Source: a virus. Taken from it: a stretch of 59,477 nt of DNA. Positions 31,065 to 39,225 of this stretch are shown here, piece by piece. The stretch spans positions 1 to 59,477 of the IMG/VR virus record IMGVR_UViG_3300048091_000121. One strand, 5' to 3'. How positions within the stretch are numbered: the first letter of the stretch is position 1; each line of letters starts with the position of its first letter. Under the pieces are notes generated by a model. The model was not told where the DNA came from, did not search any database, and saw nothing but the letters and a program-made list of their open reading frames with translations. Position numbers and translations under genes: made by a program.

Positions 31065-32339
31065 TTACTCGCCCTCCTGCTGGGTGGCGCGCATGGCAGC
31101 GTCGATGGCGAAATCCCATTCGCTTGCGGTAGGATCGCGCGATGCACCCACGTCAGGAGGCATAAAGTCCTGCATCGCGTCCACGAAAGCCTTGTCTTCG
31201 GCAAGCATATGGTCGCGCCAGCCCCGATACCGCGCAGCATCACGCGCATCCTCGCTGGTCGTCGCTGCGCCAGCAGTAGGAGCTGCGTTGACCATGGCCT
31301 GGTAAATCTCGTAGTTGAATGTGCCGTTGCTCGGAAGGGATGCTGCTTTTTCGATCATCCAGTCCGTAGGTACGATTGGCACCATCTTCCAGCCTTCAGG
31401 CGCTGCTGGTTGCTGTGCATGCGCCGCATCGGCAGCACGACGCCATGCGTAACCCGGCAACTCACTCCAGCAAGTGTCCAGATCCTCTTTGGTAAGGGTG
31501 CCGCCGTGCTGGGCCTGCATAGCTTCGTCAAATCCGGCGCGCTTGCTCACCGCCTGTTGCTGCTCGGGCGCTGCCTCGGGAGTGCTGGCAGGGGAAGCGG
31601 CGCGTGCTCCGAGCCATTCCATGCGTTCCTCGAAGTCTTTGCGGCTGCGGTGATAGAGGATGTCGGCCTTAGCGGTGTCGCGATACACGACAATGCTTTC
31701 GCCGCGCTTCAGACCTGCGCCGTTGGAGTATCCGACCAATTCATATTCGCCGCCTTTGCCCTTGCAGGTGAAAACGTTGATAGCCACAGCCTGCGCTGCC
31801 GGTGCTTTGGCTGCGAGATCCGAGGTGTCTTTGTCGCTCGTATCGCCGCCCTCCGCGCGGCACCGGGTAGCGCCGACCATCTTGTAATCCCATACTCTTA
31901 GCGCCCACGCATCCGTCGCCGCCTTCCAATACACATAAGTGGCGAACTTAGAAAAGTCGGGGCGGGCCGGTTCCGCGCGCAGGGCGGAATCACATTCAAC
32001 AGCATTGTGTTGCTCGGCTGCGCCCTGCTGGGCGGATACCGGGGCAAGACTGGCGCGGGCTTCGTGTTTCACCCATGTATCGATTTCGGCGATGAGCTGC
32101 TTTTCGGTGCGCTCGCCGCAGTTGTACAGGCCCAGCGTCGTAAGGAAATCTTTGCTGTCGCCGATGCTCTCGCTATCCGTGGTAGCCGGTGCAGCTCGGC
32201 GAGCGATGTAATCGGCGATCTTGTTGGCGAGACGGGTAGACCCCGCGTTCTTCACTGCGCCGTGAATTTCCCAGAGCGTTTCGTTATCCAGGTCAAAGCC
32301 TGCTTCTGTGCCGGTAGGGGTGGTGTTGGTGGTGGTCAT
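31065..32339 (-). CDS. Multi-module early protein with DUF1653 domain
   Basis: 424 residues. A mosaic: an N-terminal helical module (ETLWEIHGAVKNAGSTRLAN), a short tryptophan-rich segment (YVYWKAATDAWALRVWDYK), a DUF1653-like domain (~190-245, GKGGEYELVGYSNGAGLKRG, SIVVYRD, HRSRKDFEERMEWLG), and C-terminal Ala-rich modules of the phage Eaa type (GWKMVPIVPTDWMIEKAA). Such shuffled proteins are common in leftward operons of lambda-like phages; no established role. Confidence 0.6.
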   Translation of the reverse strand: MTTTNTTPTGTEAGFDLDNETLWEIHGAVKNAGSTRLANKIADYIARRAAPATTDSESIGDSKDFLTTLGLYNCGERTEKQLIAEIDTWVKHEARASLAPVSAQQGAAEQHNAVECDSALRAEPARPDFSKFATYVYWKAATDAWALRVWDYKMVGATRCRAEGGDTSDKDTSDLAAKAPAAQAVAINVFTCKGKGGEYELVGYSNGAGLKRGESIVVYRDTAKADILYHRSRKDFEERMEWLGARAASPASTPEAAPEQQQAVSKRAGFDEAMQAQHGGTLTKEDLDTCWSELPGYAWRRAADAAHAQQPAAPEGWKMVPIVPTDWMIEKAASLPSNGTFNYEIYQAMVNAAPTAGAATTSEDARDAARYRGWRDHMLAEDKAFVDAMQDFMPPDVGASRDPTASEWDFAIDAAMRATQQEGE

Positions 32340-32340
32340 G

Positions 32341-32550
32341 TCAGTCCTTGTTGTTGGTGTGGGGCTGCGATGCTGGAGCCTCGACTACCTTTTCCATCTC
32401 GGCCAGCTTGTCGAGCGCCTGAGCAACCAGCTTTTGCTGTTCATCATCGCTCGCGACCGGAACTGGCACGAAGTTGACGCCCATCTTGACGAACAGGTTG
32501 GCGAGCTCCAGCGCCTTGCGGATCTGTACAGGGGATGCGCGCTCAAGCAT
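32341..32550 (-). CDS. DUF1382-like small protein
   Basis: 69 residues from ATG 32550: MLERASPVQIRKALELANLF, VKMGVNFVPVPVASDDEQQK, then LVAQALDKLAEMEKV. This matches the short DUF1382-type phage proteins that begin with a RASP-E/Q-R-K-A-L helix. Function unknown. Overlaps the DUF551 gene by 8 bases. Confidence 0.65.
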   Translation of the reverse strand: MLERASPVQIRKALELANLFVKMGVNFVPVPVASDDEQQKLVAQALDKLAEMEKVVEAPASQPHTNNKD

Positions 32551-33724
32551 GGTCGCCTCCCATATCGCCCTGGGCGCTCTGCTGAGAAGGTGCTGCCGGG
32601 CGCGGCATCCAGTGCGTGATGTCTTCCAAGTCCGCCCAGCCGTTGCTGTTCGACTCGAACGTTTTCGAGCCCGCCAACCATTTCGCCGACCAAATCGCGG
32701 GCTCGCATCCGGTATCGGGGCATAGGACAAGCACGTCCTCACAGTCTTCCGGCAGACGCTCATCGACGCTGATCCACTGGCTCGGCGCTTCTACGGCTGC
32801 AGCTTCCTTAGTAGCGAGAGCGCGGATAGCGGCGGCGCATTTTTTAGCGGTGGATATGGCGGGGCCATAGTTCGCATCTTCTGCATGCCAGTCGCAAGTC
32901 TTCGCCGCTTCTTCCAGCGCTGCCGCTCGCACTGCTGCTACCTGCTCTGCCTGGGCGGGTACTGCGGGAGCGGAGAGATACAGCGGCTCCCACAGCCATC
33001 CGTTGTGCGTCTCGACATAACGCGGATTCGATGCAACGGTCGGCTCGGACAGCTTCTGCTTGCCGTCTTTGGTGCCATAAGTGGCCCATGCCACCGGCTC
33101 TGCCTGTGCCTGCTCGGTCTGCACCGGGGCGGCTGGCGCAGCCTTGGCTACTTCGCGTTCGATGGCGCGGGCAAAGGACATAAAATGAGTCCCTTCGTCG
33201 TACGTCCAATGCTCCCGATGGATTCCCCGGATACGCTCGTCGCTCAGTCCCTCGCTTTCCTGAGGTGCTGGCGCGGCCTCCAACTCGGCAACACGCGCTT
33301 CCAGTGCCTGGTTCTTATCCAGCAGTGCCGAGTAACGCTTCGCAAACGCGCGCGGGGCATCTGCCGGAATATCCTGCTCCGAGAAGGGTTGCGGTGCTGG
33401 CGCGGTGAGTGGCGGGATGGGGGAGGTAGCGTCGTGAGCGATAGCCAATTCAGCAGCGTCATGACGCGCATCGCGATGGCCGCATTTATAGGCCAGGTTG
33501 GTAGTCGCGTAGTAATCGTCAGCGTGCTTTGCTGGCAAGTTCATGATTGCGTTGTGGAGATGGTTCGTCAGCCCTTCCAGGCTCGTATTGCCACCCTGGC
33601 ACGCGCCACCGGCATCGATCGATTTCGGCACTGCCGGCGCGCCTGGCTTATCCCATTGGATTTCCGCGTCCGGAAGACGGTCTTCGAAGCGGCGCGCCGG
33701 GTTCTTGTCGGTGTCGTTTGCCAT
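32543..33724 (-). CDS. Early-operon protein ending in a DUF551 domain
   Basis: 393 residues. Long Ala/Pro/Glu-rich linkers join small modules; the C-terminal ~65 residues are DUF551: WISVDERLPEDCEDVLVLCP, then DLEDITHWMPRPAAP. Another module at ~210-260 (EPVAWATYGTKDGKQKLSEP) recurs in phage accessory proteins. No catalytic residues visible. Role unknown; probably an accessory early protein. Confidence 0.62.
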   Translation of the reverse strand: MANDTDKNPARRFEDRLPDAEIQWDKPGAPAVPKSIDAGGACQGGNTSLEGLTNHLHNAIMNLPAKHADDYYATTNLAYKCGHRDARHDAAELAIAHDATSPIPPLTAPAPQPFSEQDIPADAPRAFAKRYSALLDKNQALEARVAELEAAPAPQESEGLSDERIRGIHREHWTYDEGTHFMSFARAIEREVAKAAPAAPVQTEQAQAEPVAWATYGTKDGKQKLSEPTVASNPRYVETHNGWLWEPLYLSAPAVPAQAEQVAAVRAAALEEAAKTCDWHAEDANYGPAISTAKKCAAAIRALATKEAAAVEAPSQWISVDERLPEDCEDVLVLCPDTGCEPAIWSAKWLAGSKTFESNSNGWADLEDITHWMPRPAAPSQQSAQGDMGGDHA

Positions 33725-33736
33725 GCTGCTCTCCAG

Positions 33737-33913
33737 TTATTTGGTCTTGTTAGGGTTCGGTTTGTTGAAGCTGATCTCGTAGAGTTCGCGGTAGAAGCGC
33801 TTCGTGCGAAACACTCGCCCGGTTGGATCCTTGCCGGGCGTGGAGTAGAGGCCGAGTCGGCGCAGCCTGTCTTTCATCGGCTCCCGCTGCTTCTTCTCGG
33901 CCGGCGCGGTCAT
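33737..33913 (-). CDS. Small basic protein coupled to rdgC
   Basis: 58 residues, very basic (MTAPAEKKQREPMKDRLRRL, GRVFRTKRFYRELYE). ATG 33913 overlaps the rdgC stop. The charge suggests nucleic-acid contact, but there is no known motif. Confidence 0.6.
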   Translation of the reverse strand: MTAPAEKKQREPMKDRLRRLGLYSTPGKDPTGRVFRTKRFYRELYEISFNKPNPNKTK

Positions 33914-34809
33914 CCTTTCGCCTCACCGCCAAGGGCTTCGACCAGGTCAGCAAGAAGCTTGGCCAGCTCGCCGCTCATCAGGGCAAAGTCGTTGTCGAAG
34001 CGCTCCGCAGCGTCGTAGGTGATGGACTCGTTTTCCTTGATGACGTCGAGGGGCTTGATCGAACGGATCGTCAGGTTCTCGGTGAGGACGAACGAGATTC
34101 GGCTGTTCCAGGTCATCGCCAAGCGGGCGCACTGCTTGCCTGCTGCGATGTGGCGGCGCATTTCCTCCGGATCGAGGCTGTGACGCTTGTAGCCGACTTG
34201 GGCCTTGCTCTCGCCAGTGGCGCGCAGCGTCGCGTCCTGATCGACCGTGAAGCCTGCTGGAGCCTCGTCCGATTCGAGCCACGCGGTCATCACCGCGGTT
34301 GGCGACCGCTGCACGCGCAGCGATTCCAGCGGCATTCTGTCGACGGCTTTCAGAAGCAGCTTGATAACGTCATCCGCCTTGCTCGGCGCCGAGGTGTCGA
34401 CCGCGAGCCAGCCGTTTTTTGGATCGATCCAGACGTTCAGGTGAGATTTGACGGAGAGGGCACGTGGCAGCAGTTCGTCTGCGGCACGTTCCTTCAGCTC
34501 CTTCATCGCCTTTTTACCGGGTCGGAAGCCTTGCTGTTCCTCGAGCTCGTCGGCATGCTTCTCGGCCAACTGGTTCACTGCCTTCGACGGCAGGATCTTC
34601 TTTTCCGTGACGAGCTTCAGCAGGTATTGCCCGCTCGCTTCGTGTACGAAGGCGCCGTCAATGCCGCGCGGCCGCTCCCAGCCCTGGCGGAGCAGTTCGT
34701 TGCTCGATGCCGGCGTGAAGGCCTGTGGCAGGAGCAGGGCGCCGAGATCGAGGGCGGTCATGGTCCACGGAGTTGGGAGGCGGTACAGCTGCAGATTCTT
34801 GAAGAACAT
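33910..34809 (-). CDS. rdgC: RdgC-like recombination-associated protein
   Basis: 299 residues, full family length. MFFKNLQLYRLPTPWTM, FTPASSNELLRQGWERPRG, HEASGQYLLKLVTEKKILPS, QGFRPGKKAMKELKERAADE, LLPRALSVKSHLNVWIDPKN are all RdgC signatures. RdgC is a ring-shaped DNA-binding protein that limits RecA filament formation. In a phage it may protect replicating DNA from, or regulate, host recombination. Part of the leftward operon with the repressor-controlled promoter at ~36050. Confidence 0.9.
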   Translation of the reverse strand: MFFKNLQLYRLPTPWTMTALDLGALLLPQAFTPASSNELLRQGWERPRGIDGAFVHEASGQYLLKLVTEKKILPSKAVNQLAEKHADELEEQQGFRPGKKAMKELKERAADELLPRALSVKSHLNVWIDPKNGWLAVDTSAPSKADDVIKLLLKAVDRMPLESLRVQRSPTAVMTAWLESDEAPAGFTVDQDATLRATGESKAQVGYKRHSLDPEEMRRHIAAGKQCARLAMTWNSRISFVLTENLTIRSIKPLDVIKENESITYDAAERFDNDFALMSGELAKLLADLVEALGGEAKG

Positions 34810-34835
34810 CTCTTGGGTTCCTTGTTGTGTTGTCG

Positions 34836-34976
34836 TTATTGGGCGACGCGGGCAATGCGCTCGAGTTGCAGCTGCTCGATCTGGTCTTTCGCCACTTCGT
34901 CCTGACGCTGCGTCTCGGCCAGCAGGATGAGGTAGGCGCAAAAGCAGACGAGGAAGATCCCGGCGCGGCGGATCAT
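34836..34976 (-). CDS. Small membrane protein
   Basis: 46 residues: an N-terminal membrane segment (AGIFLVCFCAYLILLAE) followed by a charged helix (EVAKDQIEQLQLERIARV). Start at 34976 overlaps the stop of the upstream 40-residue gene. Unknown function. Confidence 0.5.
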   Translation of the reverse strand: MIRRAGIFLVCFCAYLILLAETQRQDEVAKDQIEQLQLERIARVAQ

Positions 34977-35095
34977 GCGGCACCCGCGCGGCTAGCCAGG
35001 ATCACTGCTGCGAGGGCGGCGCCTGCGATGCACTCGACCACGTAGACGAACACCCGGGCGTTGATCTGGCGGCGGTTCACGTAGGCGGTTTTCAT
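34973..35095 (-). CDS. Small membrane protein
   Basis: 40 residues: basic start MKTAYVNRRQINAR, then one membrane segment (VFVYVVECIAGAALAAVILA). Overlaps both neighbours by 4 bases, a three-gene coupled set of tiny proteins. Unknown function. Confidence 0.5.
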   Translation of the reverse strand: MKTAYVNRRQINARVFVYVVECIAGAALAAVILASRAGAA

Positions 35096-35229
35096 TTCGC
35101 CTCCAGCACGGTCACGCCCAGAGCGCCGTTGTCGTAGGCCGCATCCATCAGCGAATCGCGGTCGCCAACTTCGATATAGGTGCGCGGTTCGGCGCCGATG
35201 CTCTCGATTACGGTGATGCGAAAGGCCAT
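35092..35229 (-). CDS. Short hypothetical protein (45 aa)
   Basis: 45 residues: AFRITVIESIGAEPRTYIEV, then GDRDSLMDAAYDNGALGVTV. Looks like a small folded beta-alpha domain. ATGA overlap with the downstream membrane protein supports translation. Confidence 0.5.
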   Translation of the reverse strand: MAFRITVIESIGAEPRTYIEVGDRDSLMDAAYDNGALGVTVLEAK

Positions 35230-35296
35230 GCTGATCTCCGGATGGGTTGTCTTTCCTTGGCACTGGCGCCGTGCCGGCGGCTCGGTATCGAGCGAA

Positions 35297-35731
35297 TTAG
35301 GCGTTGTCTCGCGCTTCGTTGATTGCTTGGATCGCAGCGCGCACCAGAGCAGCCATCACGGCCGCGTCCCGGCTCGGGTGATCCTTGTAAGCCTCAGTGA
35401 CGCCGCGGCGCCGGCTCCCACCAGCCACCCCGACCGATACTGTTCCCTCGTCGGCGTCGTGGCGGATCTCCAGGCCCAGCTCACCGATCAGTGGGCCGGC
35501 AGCGAGCCAGGTGCGGCGCCAGCGGGGCAGGGGAAAGGACGGAGTCGTACGGGCGAAGCGCGCGTTCATCGAGCCATACCGCGGCGCGTCGGGCGTCAGC
35601 GTCGTTTCCATATCGATGTGGCTCGGCATCGAGACTTTGTGGCGCAGCTTCACGCGGGCCAGCTCGATCTCGTCGGCGAACGCCTCGCGCAGGTACGCCT
35701 CATCCCACTGCTTAGGAACTGGGAGGCCCAT
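35297..35731 (-). CDS. Early phage protein of unknown function
   Basis: 144 residues from ATG 35731 (shared with the upstream stop). MGLPVPKQWDEAYLREAFAD, EIELARVKLRHKV, and an acidic middle; last helix AAVMAALVRAAIQAINEARD. No motif recognised. Compact early gene. Confidence 0.55.
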   Translation of the reverse strand: MGLPVPKQWDEAYLREAFADEIELARVKLRHKVSMPSHIDMETTLTPDAPRYGSMNARFARTTPSFPLPRWRRTWLAAGPLIGELGLEIRHDADEGTVSVGVAGGSRRRGVTEAYKDHPSRDAAVMAALVRAAIQAINEARDNA

Positions 35732-35856
35732 CAGAAGCTCCCCAGCAGGTCCAGCAGACCAACAGCAACGGCCACCAGGCAAAGCCCGAACAGGCCTGCA
35801 AGGATGCGGTCGTGGGTCTTGTACTTCGTCGTCTTGATCGTGCTCGTCGTGCTCAT
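35731..35856 (-). CDS. Small single-span membrane protein
   Basis: 41 residues: a Thr/Lys-rich N-terminus (TTSTIKTTKYKTHDR) and one membrane segment (ILAGLFGLCLVAVAVGLLDL). Unknown role. Confidence 0.5.
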   Translation of the reverse strand: MSTTSTIKTTKYKTHDRILAGLFGLCLVAVAVGLLDLLGSF

Positions 35857-36014
35857 CACTTGCTCCTGTTCGTCATTTCTCGCTGCGCCCCAACCAATCC
35901 CCATCCCAGCTGCCTCCGGATTTCTTCCGGCGCCGGCGGCGGTGTTCTGTCCACCTGGCGCTGCTGCATCCAACTACGCACTTGCTGATTGCTCGGCTTG
36001 CTGGTCTGCGTCAT
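35856..36014 (-). CDS. First gene of the leftward operon (52 aa)
   Basis: 52 residues from ATG 36014: NQQVRSWMQQRQVDRTPPPA, PEEIRRQLGWGLVGAQRE. Basic, no motif. About 30 bases downstream of the predicted leftward promoter start, so it is the first product expressed from it. Confidence 0.5.
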   Translation of the reverse strand: MTQTSKPSNQQVRSWMQQRQVDRTPPPAPEEIRRQLGWGLVGAQREMTNRSK

Positions 36015-36051
36015 GGCGATCCTTGGTTGAGTTCGCTGCGTCGATGTAGTT

Positions 36052-36104
36052 ACTTTACCCCTAGGTAAAATCAAACGCAAGAGAAAAATATACCCGCAGG
36101 TAAA
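36052..36104 (-). promoter_or_regulatory. Leftward early promoter with two repressor operators (PL/OL-like)
   Basis: Minus-strand TTGCGT (36080-36075), 17 bases, TAAAGT (36057-36052). Operators: TTTACC-CCTA-GGTAAA (36054-36069), perfect, covering the -10 and spacer; TATACC-CGCA-GGTAAA (36089-36104), one mismatch, upstream of -35. The same 16-bp palindrome occurs twice at 40410-40465 beside the repressor gene, so repression of this promoter by that repressor is likely. Confidence 0.8.
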
Positions 36105-36109
36105 AAAAT

Positions 36110-36520
36110 GTGTAGAATTCACCCATCAGCTCAGTTCGGCTGATTGCAAGCCTGGAGCAGGGAGGGGAACTCCGACGCGAATGGTTCAGAGAGCAGCCGA
36201 GCTGACGGCATCAGCCGCTTCACTTGTCGGGGCAACACGGCAGGGGTGAAGGGATAGGCGTACTGTGGGGATGGTCTGAGATACGCACGCAGGCAGCGAA
36301 GCTAGCACCTGTAGACCGGAAAGGCTGGCGAGTCGTAGTAGACGGCGTACCGATCTAATACGTAAAGGCTCAGTTGCTAAGGGAAAGCTGAGTCTTCGTC
36401 CCAGCCCCCGATAGTACGAAACCCAAACTCAGGGGTTGAAGTTAAAGATAGATCAGATACAGAGTTTGCAGTACCTCTTGATAGCTTTATTAGTACCTAT
36501 ACAAGGCGAGAAACAAAAAA
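36110..36520. other. Non-coding interval with several hairpins, possible untranslated RNA
   Basis: No plausible reading frame in ~410 bases. Base-pairing potential: ATCAGC/GCTGAT (36125-36144), a longer alternative GGCTGAT/ATCAGCC (36138-36144 with 36210-36216), GCGTA/TACGC (36258-36286), GGCTCAG/CTGAGTC (36367-36394), AACCC/GGGTT (36420-36437). Promoter-like TTGCAG-16-TATTAG at 36466-36493 faces the 36530 gene. Either strand could be transcribed. Identity unknown. Confidence 0.35.
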
Positions 36521-36529
36521 GGCCCGAGA

Positions 36530-36898
36530 ATGGCGCAAAAAACGACGTTGACGTCGTACCTGGCACGGCGAGGTGTGAAAGCGAAGGCGCTCACGAGAGG
36601 CGAGGCCGAGCTTCTGGGTATTCCGTACCCGCTACAGGGTGGGTGGCCGCGCAAATATGGCGCTATGGAGATCGACGACGCGCTGATTGCGCGGCTTGCC
36701 GTCCATGCGGAAGCCGCGCGGCGGGCCGCAGAAGAAAGATTGCGGAGCAACAGGGTAAAGCCGAATGCCACGGCGCCGGCTCAGGCCCAGCTGCCGTTAG
36801 TTACGGCGCCCGCCCGAGTCAGAGTGTCACCTGTGCCTGGCTTTGTGCTCCGCCGGCCGAAGCGTTACCGATCGCGCCGCTCGGCGCCCTGGACGTAA
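36530..36898 (+). CDS. Hypothetical basic protein beside the abortive-infection gene
   Basis: 122 residues. The first half is ordered (TTLTSYLARRGVKAKALTRG, EAELLGIPYPLQGGWPRKYG), the second Pro/Arg-rich and disordered (VLRRPKRYRSRRSAPW). The reading suggests a small DNA-associated protein, but no family is recognised. Convergent with the BstA-like gene; a shared terminator hairpin lies between. Confidence 0.55.
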   Translation: MAQKTTLTSYLARRGVKAKALTRGEAELLGIPYPLQGGWPRKYGAMEIDDALIARLAVHAEAARRAAEERLRSNRVKPNATAPAQAQLPLVTAPARVRVSPVPGFVLRRPKRYRSRRSAPWT

Positions 36899-36901
36899 AA
36901 A

Positions 36902-36922
36902 AAGCCCGCTCGGGGCGGGCTT
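36902..36922 (-). terminator. Terminator between the converging 36530 and BstA-like genes
   Basis: AAGCCCGC and GCGGGCTT form the stem (36902-36909 with 36915-36922). On the minus strand a run of Ts follows, so it mainly terminates the BstA-like gene. Confidence 0.8.
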
Positions 36923-36932
36923 CATCTGTTCG

Positions 36933-37913
36933 TCACTTGCTTGGCGGCGGGAGGATCTTGTTGGCGTACATGCCACCGATCTTTATCGCCTCATCCTTGC
37001 CCCCAGGCAGAGTACTTGCCTTGTTCAGAATGTATTGCGGGAATTTAGTCGGCAAGTAGTTCTGCTTGAACCATTGGCGAAAATGAGCAAGCGCCGCATC
37101 CGGATAAGCATTTGGAAGCTGGGGGTTGCTTGCTGCCTGAGGATAGTAATCCGGGTAGTTGTGCTCGTACGTCGTCCGCTTTCCGAACTGCGCTTCAAGA
37201 CCGCCAGTCGTCCAGTACCTTCCCCATGCCTGACCAACACTTATGTCCGGGATCGTTTTATGGTTGACCGTCAGGCCGGACGAGATGAGGTCGACGACAA
37301 GACCAGTGATTTCTTGGAAAATCGTGAAATACCCAACTGGCGCACTGTCCTTGAGAAGGGTGACGCGATCATGGTAGAACTTCCAACTGTCGGCGGGAGT
37401 GTAATTTAACGCTTCATAAATGAACTTACGAAGGCCATAGGTGGCGAATCGACGGTAATTTTCGACGGCAGTCTTGCTATCGGCCTTAGATTCGAACGCA
37501 TAGTATTCGAGGAATGCCATGCAGACGATGTCCGGGTAAGCATAGTGGACGGTGCCATTTTGGATGGTTTCCAGGTGAAGCTTCGGCTCATTGAAGCCAT
37601 TTGAGTTCAGATATTCCTTGAAAAAAGAAATCCTGTCTTTACCTAAAACGTTGTTATTGTAGCTAGATTCCCACTCCTGGGTAATCGCTTGGATGACACT
37701 TCGATTAACGCCGGTAACACCCGACAGTCCGCGTTGTGTCAAATATGGGATGCCGTTCTCCAGCACGCCCATTTCAATGCCGTTGATATCTCGCTGAATT
37801 TCAATGCCAAGATCAAGCGGCATCTGTTTTGAGGCGGCCTGCTGAAGAGGGTAATTCACGCGCAACTCCTTGTTTTCAAAAGATTTATGGGCGGCCACCT
37901 GGCGCGCCTTCAT
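36933..37913 (-). CDS. bstA: BstA-like abortive-infection protein
   Basis: 326 residues. Opens KARQVAAHKSFENKELRVNY and continues IEMGVLENGIPYLTQRGLSG, VTGVNRSVIQAI, a KilA-N/HTH-like DNA-binding region; then HYAYPDIVCMAFLEYYAFES and YGLRKFIYEALNYTPADSWK, and the well-kept NHKTIPDISVGQAW and EHNYPDYYPQAASNPQ blocks. This agrees with my knowledge of the prophage BstA family (described in Salmonella phage BTP1), which blocks lytic replication of infecting phages and is protected from self-targeting by a short DNA element (aba) in its own locus. The position next to the repressor genes also fits. Lower GC than neighbours. Confidence 0.68.
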   Translation of the reverse strand: MKARQVAAHKSFENKELRVNYPLQQAASKQMPLDLGIEIQRDINGIEMGVLENGIPYLTQRGLSGVTGVNRSVIQAITQEWESSYNNNVLGKDRISFFKEYLNSNGFNEPKLHLETIQNGTVHYAYPDIVCMAFLEYYAFESKADSKTAVENYRRFATYGLRKFIYEALNYTPADSWKFYHDRVTLLKDSAPVGYFTIFQEITGLVVDLISSGLTVNHKTIPDISVGQAWGRYWTTGGLEAQFGKRTTYEHNYPDYYPQAASNPQLPNAYPDAALAHFRQWFKQNYLPTKFPQYILNKASTLPGGKDEAIKIGGMYANKILPPPSK

Positions 37914-37917
37914 TGAG

Positions 37918-38274
37918 CTACAGCCAGATGGCTACGCCACCATGATGCGAGCATGTACCGCGGCGGTGCTGACTGAAGCTATACGTGCCATCCCGGCATT
38001 TCGCACTTGCGCCGGCTGGCACCTGGTCGCGCGTCGACTTTGCTGGCGAGTGGACTTCATGCCCGTCCTTTGCTTTGTAGTGGCGATGGCTGAGCAGCTC
38101 GCCTTCGTCGGGCTCGGCGCCAAGGATTCGGCGCAGTTCCTCGGGTCTGGGCTTTTCGGCCGGCGCTGCCAGCTGGTGCCGCGGTAGCGGAGCAGGATCC
38201 GGGGCGCGCTGGGCCTGGGCGATCGACGCCCCGAAAGCGAATGAGAGGATGGCGGTGCTTAACAGCGCTTTCAT
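37918..38274 (-). CDS. Secreted DUF3761 protein
   Basis: 118 residues. Sec signal MKALLSTAILSFAFGASIAQA, a Pro-rich linker, then DUF3761: HYKAKDGHEVHSPAKST, AGASAKCRDGTYSFSQHRRG, TCSHHGGVAIWL with the conserved Cys pair and His-rich end. Found in bacteria and prophages; function unknown. Upstream of and same strand as bstA, 4 bases before it, so both are expressed from the prophage: a likely conversion pair. Confidence 0.8.
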   Translation of the reverse strand: MKALLSTAILSFAFGASIAQAQRAPDPAPLPRHQLAAPAEKPRPEELRRILGAEPDEGELLSHRHYKAKDGHEVHSPAKSTRDQVPAGASAKCRDGTYSFSQHRRGTCSHHGGVAIWL

Positions 38275-38365
38275 GGATTCTCCCTATAGGCATCTAGCGT
38301 GCCATTTCAGCCGAGAATCATACGCTGTCAAAGTGGCAAAATACTATCCAATTATCACGACAAGG

Positions 38366-39115
38366 TTATAGACGGCCGGTCACTACGCGGCCCGGTTGAT
38401 AGACCACGCGACCAATGATCTTGAGCTCGCCGCTCTTGGCGTTGATGGGCCCGAACTCGGGATTGATCGAGTGTAGATACCACTGCCCGCCGCGGTGAAG
38501 CATTTGCTTGATGCACGCCTCACCGTCGAACGCGATCGCATAGAGCTCTCGATTGATCGCCTTGGTATCGCTGATGTCGGCCACCACGACGTCATCCTCG
38601 AAGAACATCGGCTCACCACTTCTACCCTTGACCTGGAAGGCGCGCAGACTCTGCGGGTTGCACCGCAGTTGGGCGACAACATCTGCAGGGATTTGCAGGT
38701 CTTCGCCAAAAGTCTCATCGAGAGTCGGATCCAGCCTCATTACGCCGGCGTGGAGCCGGACGTTGACGCGCTTGATTGCGACCGTGTTGAGTTCGGGCCC
38801 AACCCGGACAGGACGAGCGCCTGGCGGAAGATGAGAAATCGGGGACTGGCCAGCACTTTTCTCGGTAGGAGTGCCGCCGGCCGCAACGATCAGCTCGGAT
38901 GGCAGGCTGCGTCTGGTAATTTTCGAGATTGCCATGAGCTGCCGTAGATTCGGGCTATGCCTGCAGTTCTCCCATGCGGAAATGTTGGCCTTGGTGTAGC
39001 CGCGCTCCTCGCCAAGCTCGTCGGCGAGCTGCTGGCCCAGCCCCTCTTGGGAGAGGTCCGCATCCTTCCGAGCTGCGCGTATCCAGTCGGCTAGTATTCG
39101 TTTCATGTTGTCCAT
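38366..39115 (-). CDS. S24 self-cleaving CI-type repressor
   Basis: 249 residues from ATG 39115. HTH at ~19-65 (DLSQEGLGQQLADEL, GYTKANISAWENCRHSPNLR). LexA/CI-type C-terminal domain: cleavage site Ala123-Gly124 (RLHAGVM), nucleophile Ser166 in VKGRSGEPM, general base Lys203 in ACIKQM. RecA-stimulated self-cleavage would link induction to DNA damage. The -10 TATACT (39127-39122) ends 6 bases before the ATG, so the mRNA is probably leaderless. A LexA-type box lies upstream at 39186. Its own operators are not certain. Confidence 0.88.
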   Translation of the reverse strand: MDNMKRILADWIRAARKDADLSQEGLGQQLADELGEERGYTKANISAWENCRHSPNLRQLMAISKITRRSLPSELIVAAGGTPTEKSAGQSPISHLPPGARPVRVGPELNTVAIKRVNVRLHAGVMRLDPTLDETFGEDLQIPADVVAQLRCNPQSLRAFQVKGRSGEPMFFEDDVVVADISDTKAINRELYAIAFDGEACIKQMLHRGGQWYLHSINPEFGPINAKSGELKIIGRVVYQPGRVVTGRL

Positions 39116-39185
39116 GCGGGGAGTATAGAAAAGGTGCGCTCCAATGTACAGAAATACTTGACCTTTGAGATATTGCAAACATATA

Positions 39186-39201
39186 CTGTGTATTCATACA
39201 G
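39186..39201 (-). promoter_or_regulatory. LexA-type box upstream of the S24 repressor gene
   Basis: CTGT-GTATTCAT-ACAG, full core with TA/TG flanks, 71 bases before the S24 repressor ATG. Could be bound by host LexA or by the phage S24 repressor itself. Confidence 0.6.
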
Positions 39202-39225
39202 TGTTTCGGATATGCAATAATTAGG

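Noticed and set aside
30708-31901. A 397-residue plus-strand frame
   Set aside because: Opposite the well-packed leftward operon; low-complexity, Arg/Cys-rich shadow.
33823-34905. A 360-residue open frame on the plus strand
   Set aside because: Lies opposite rdgC, whose family motifs are unmistakable; no ribosome site or domain.
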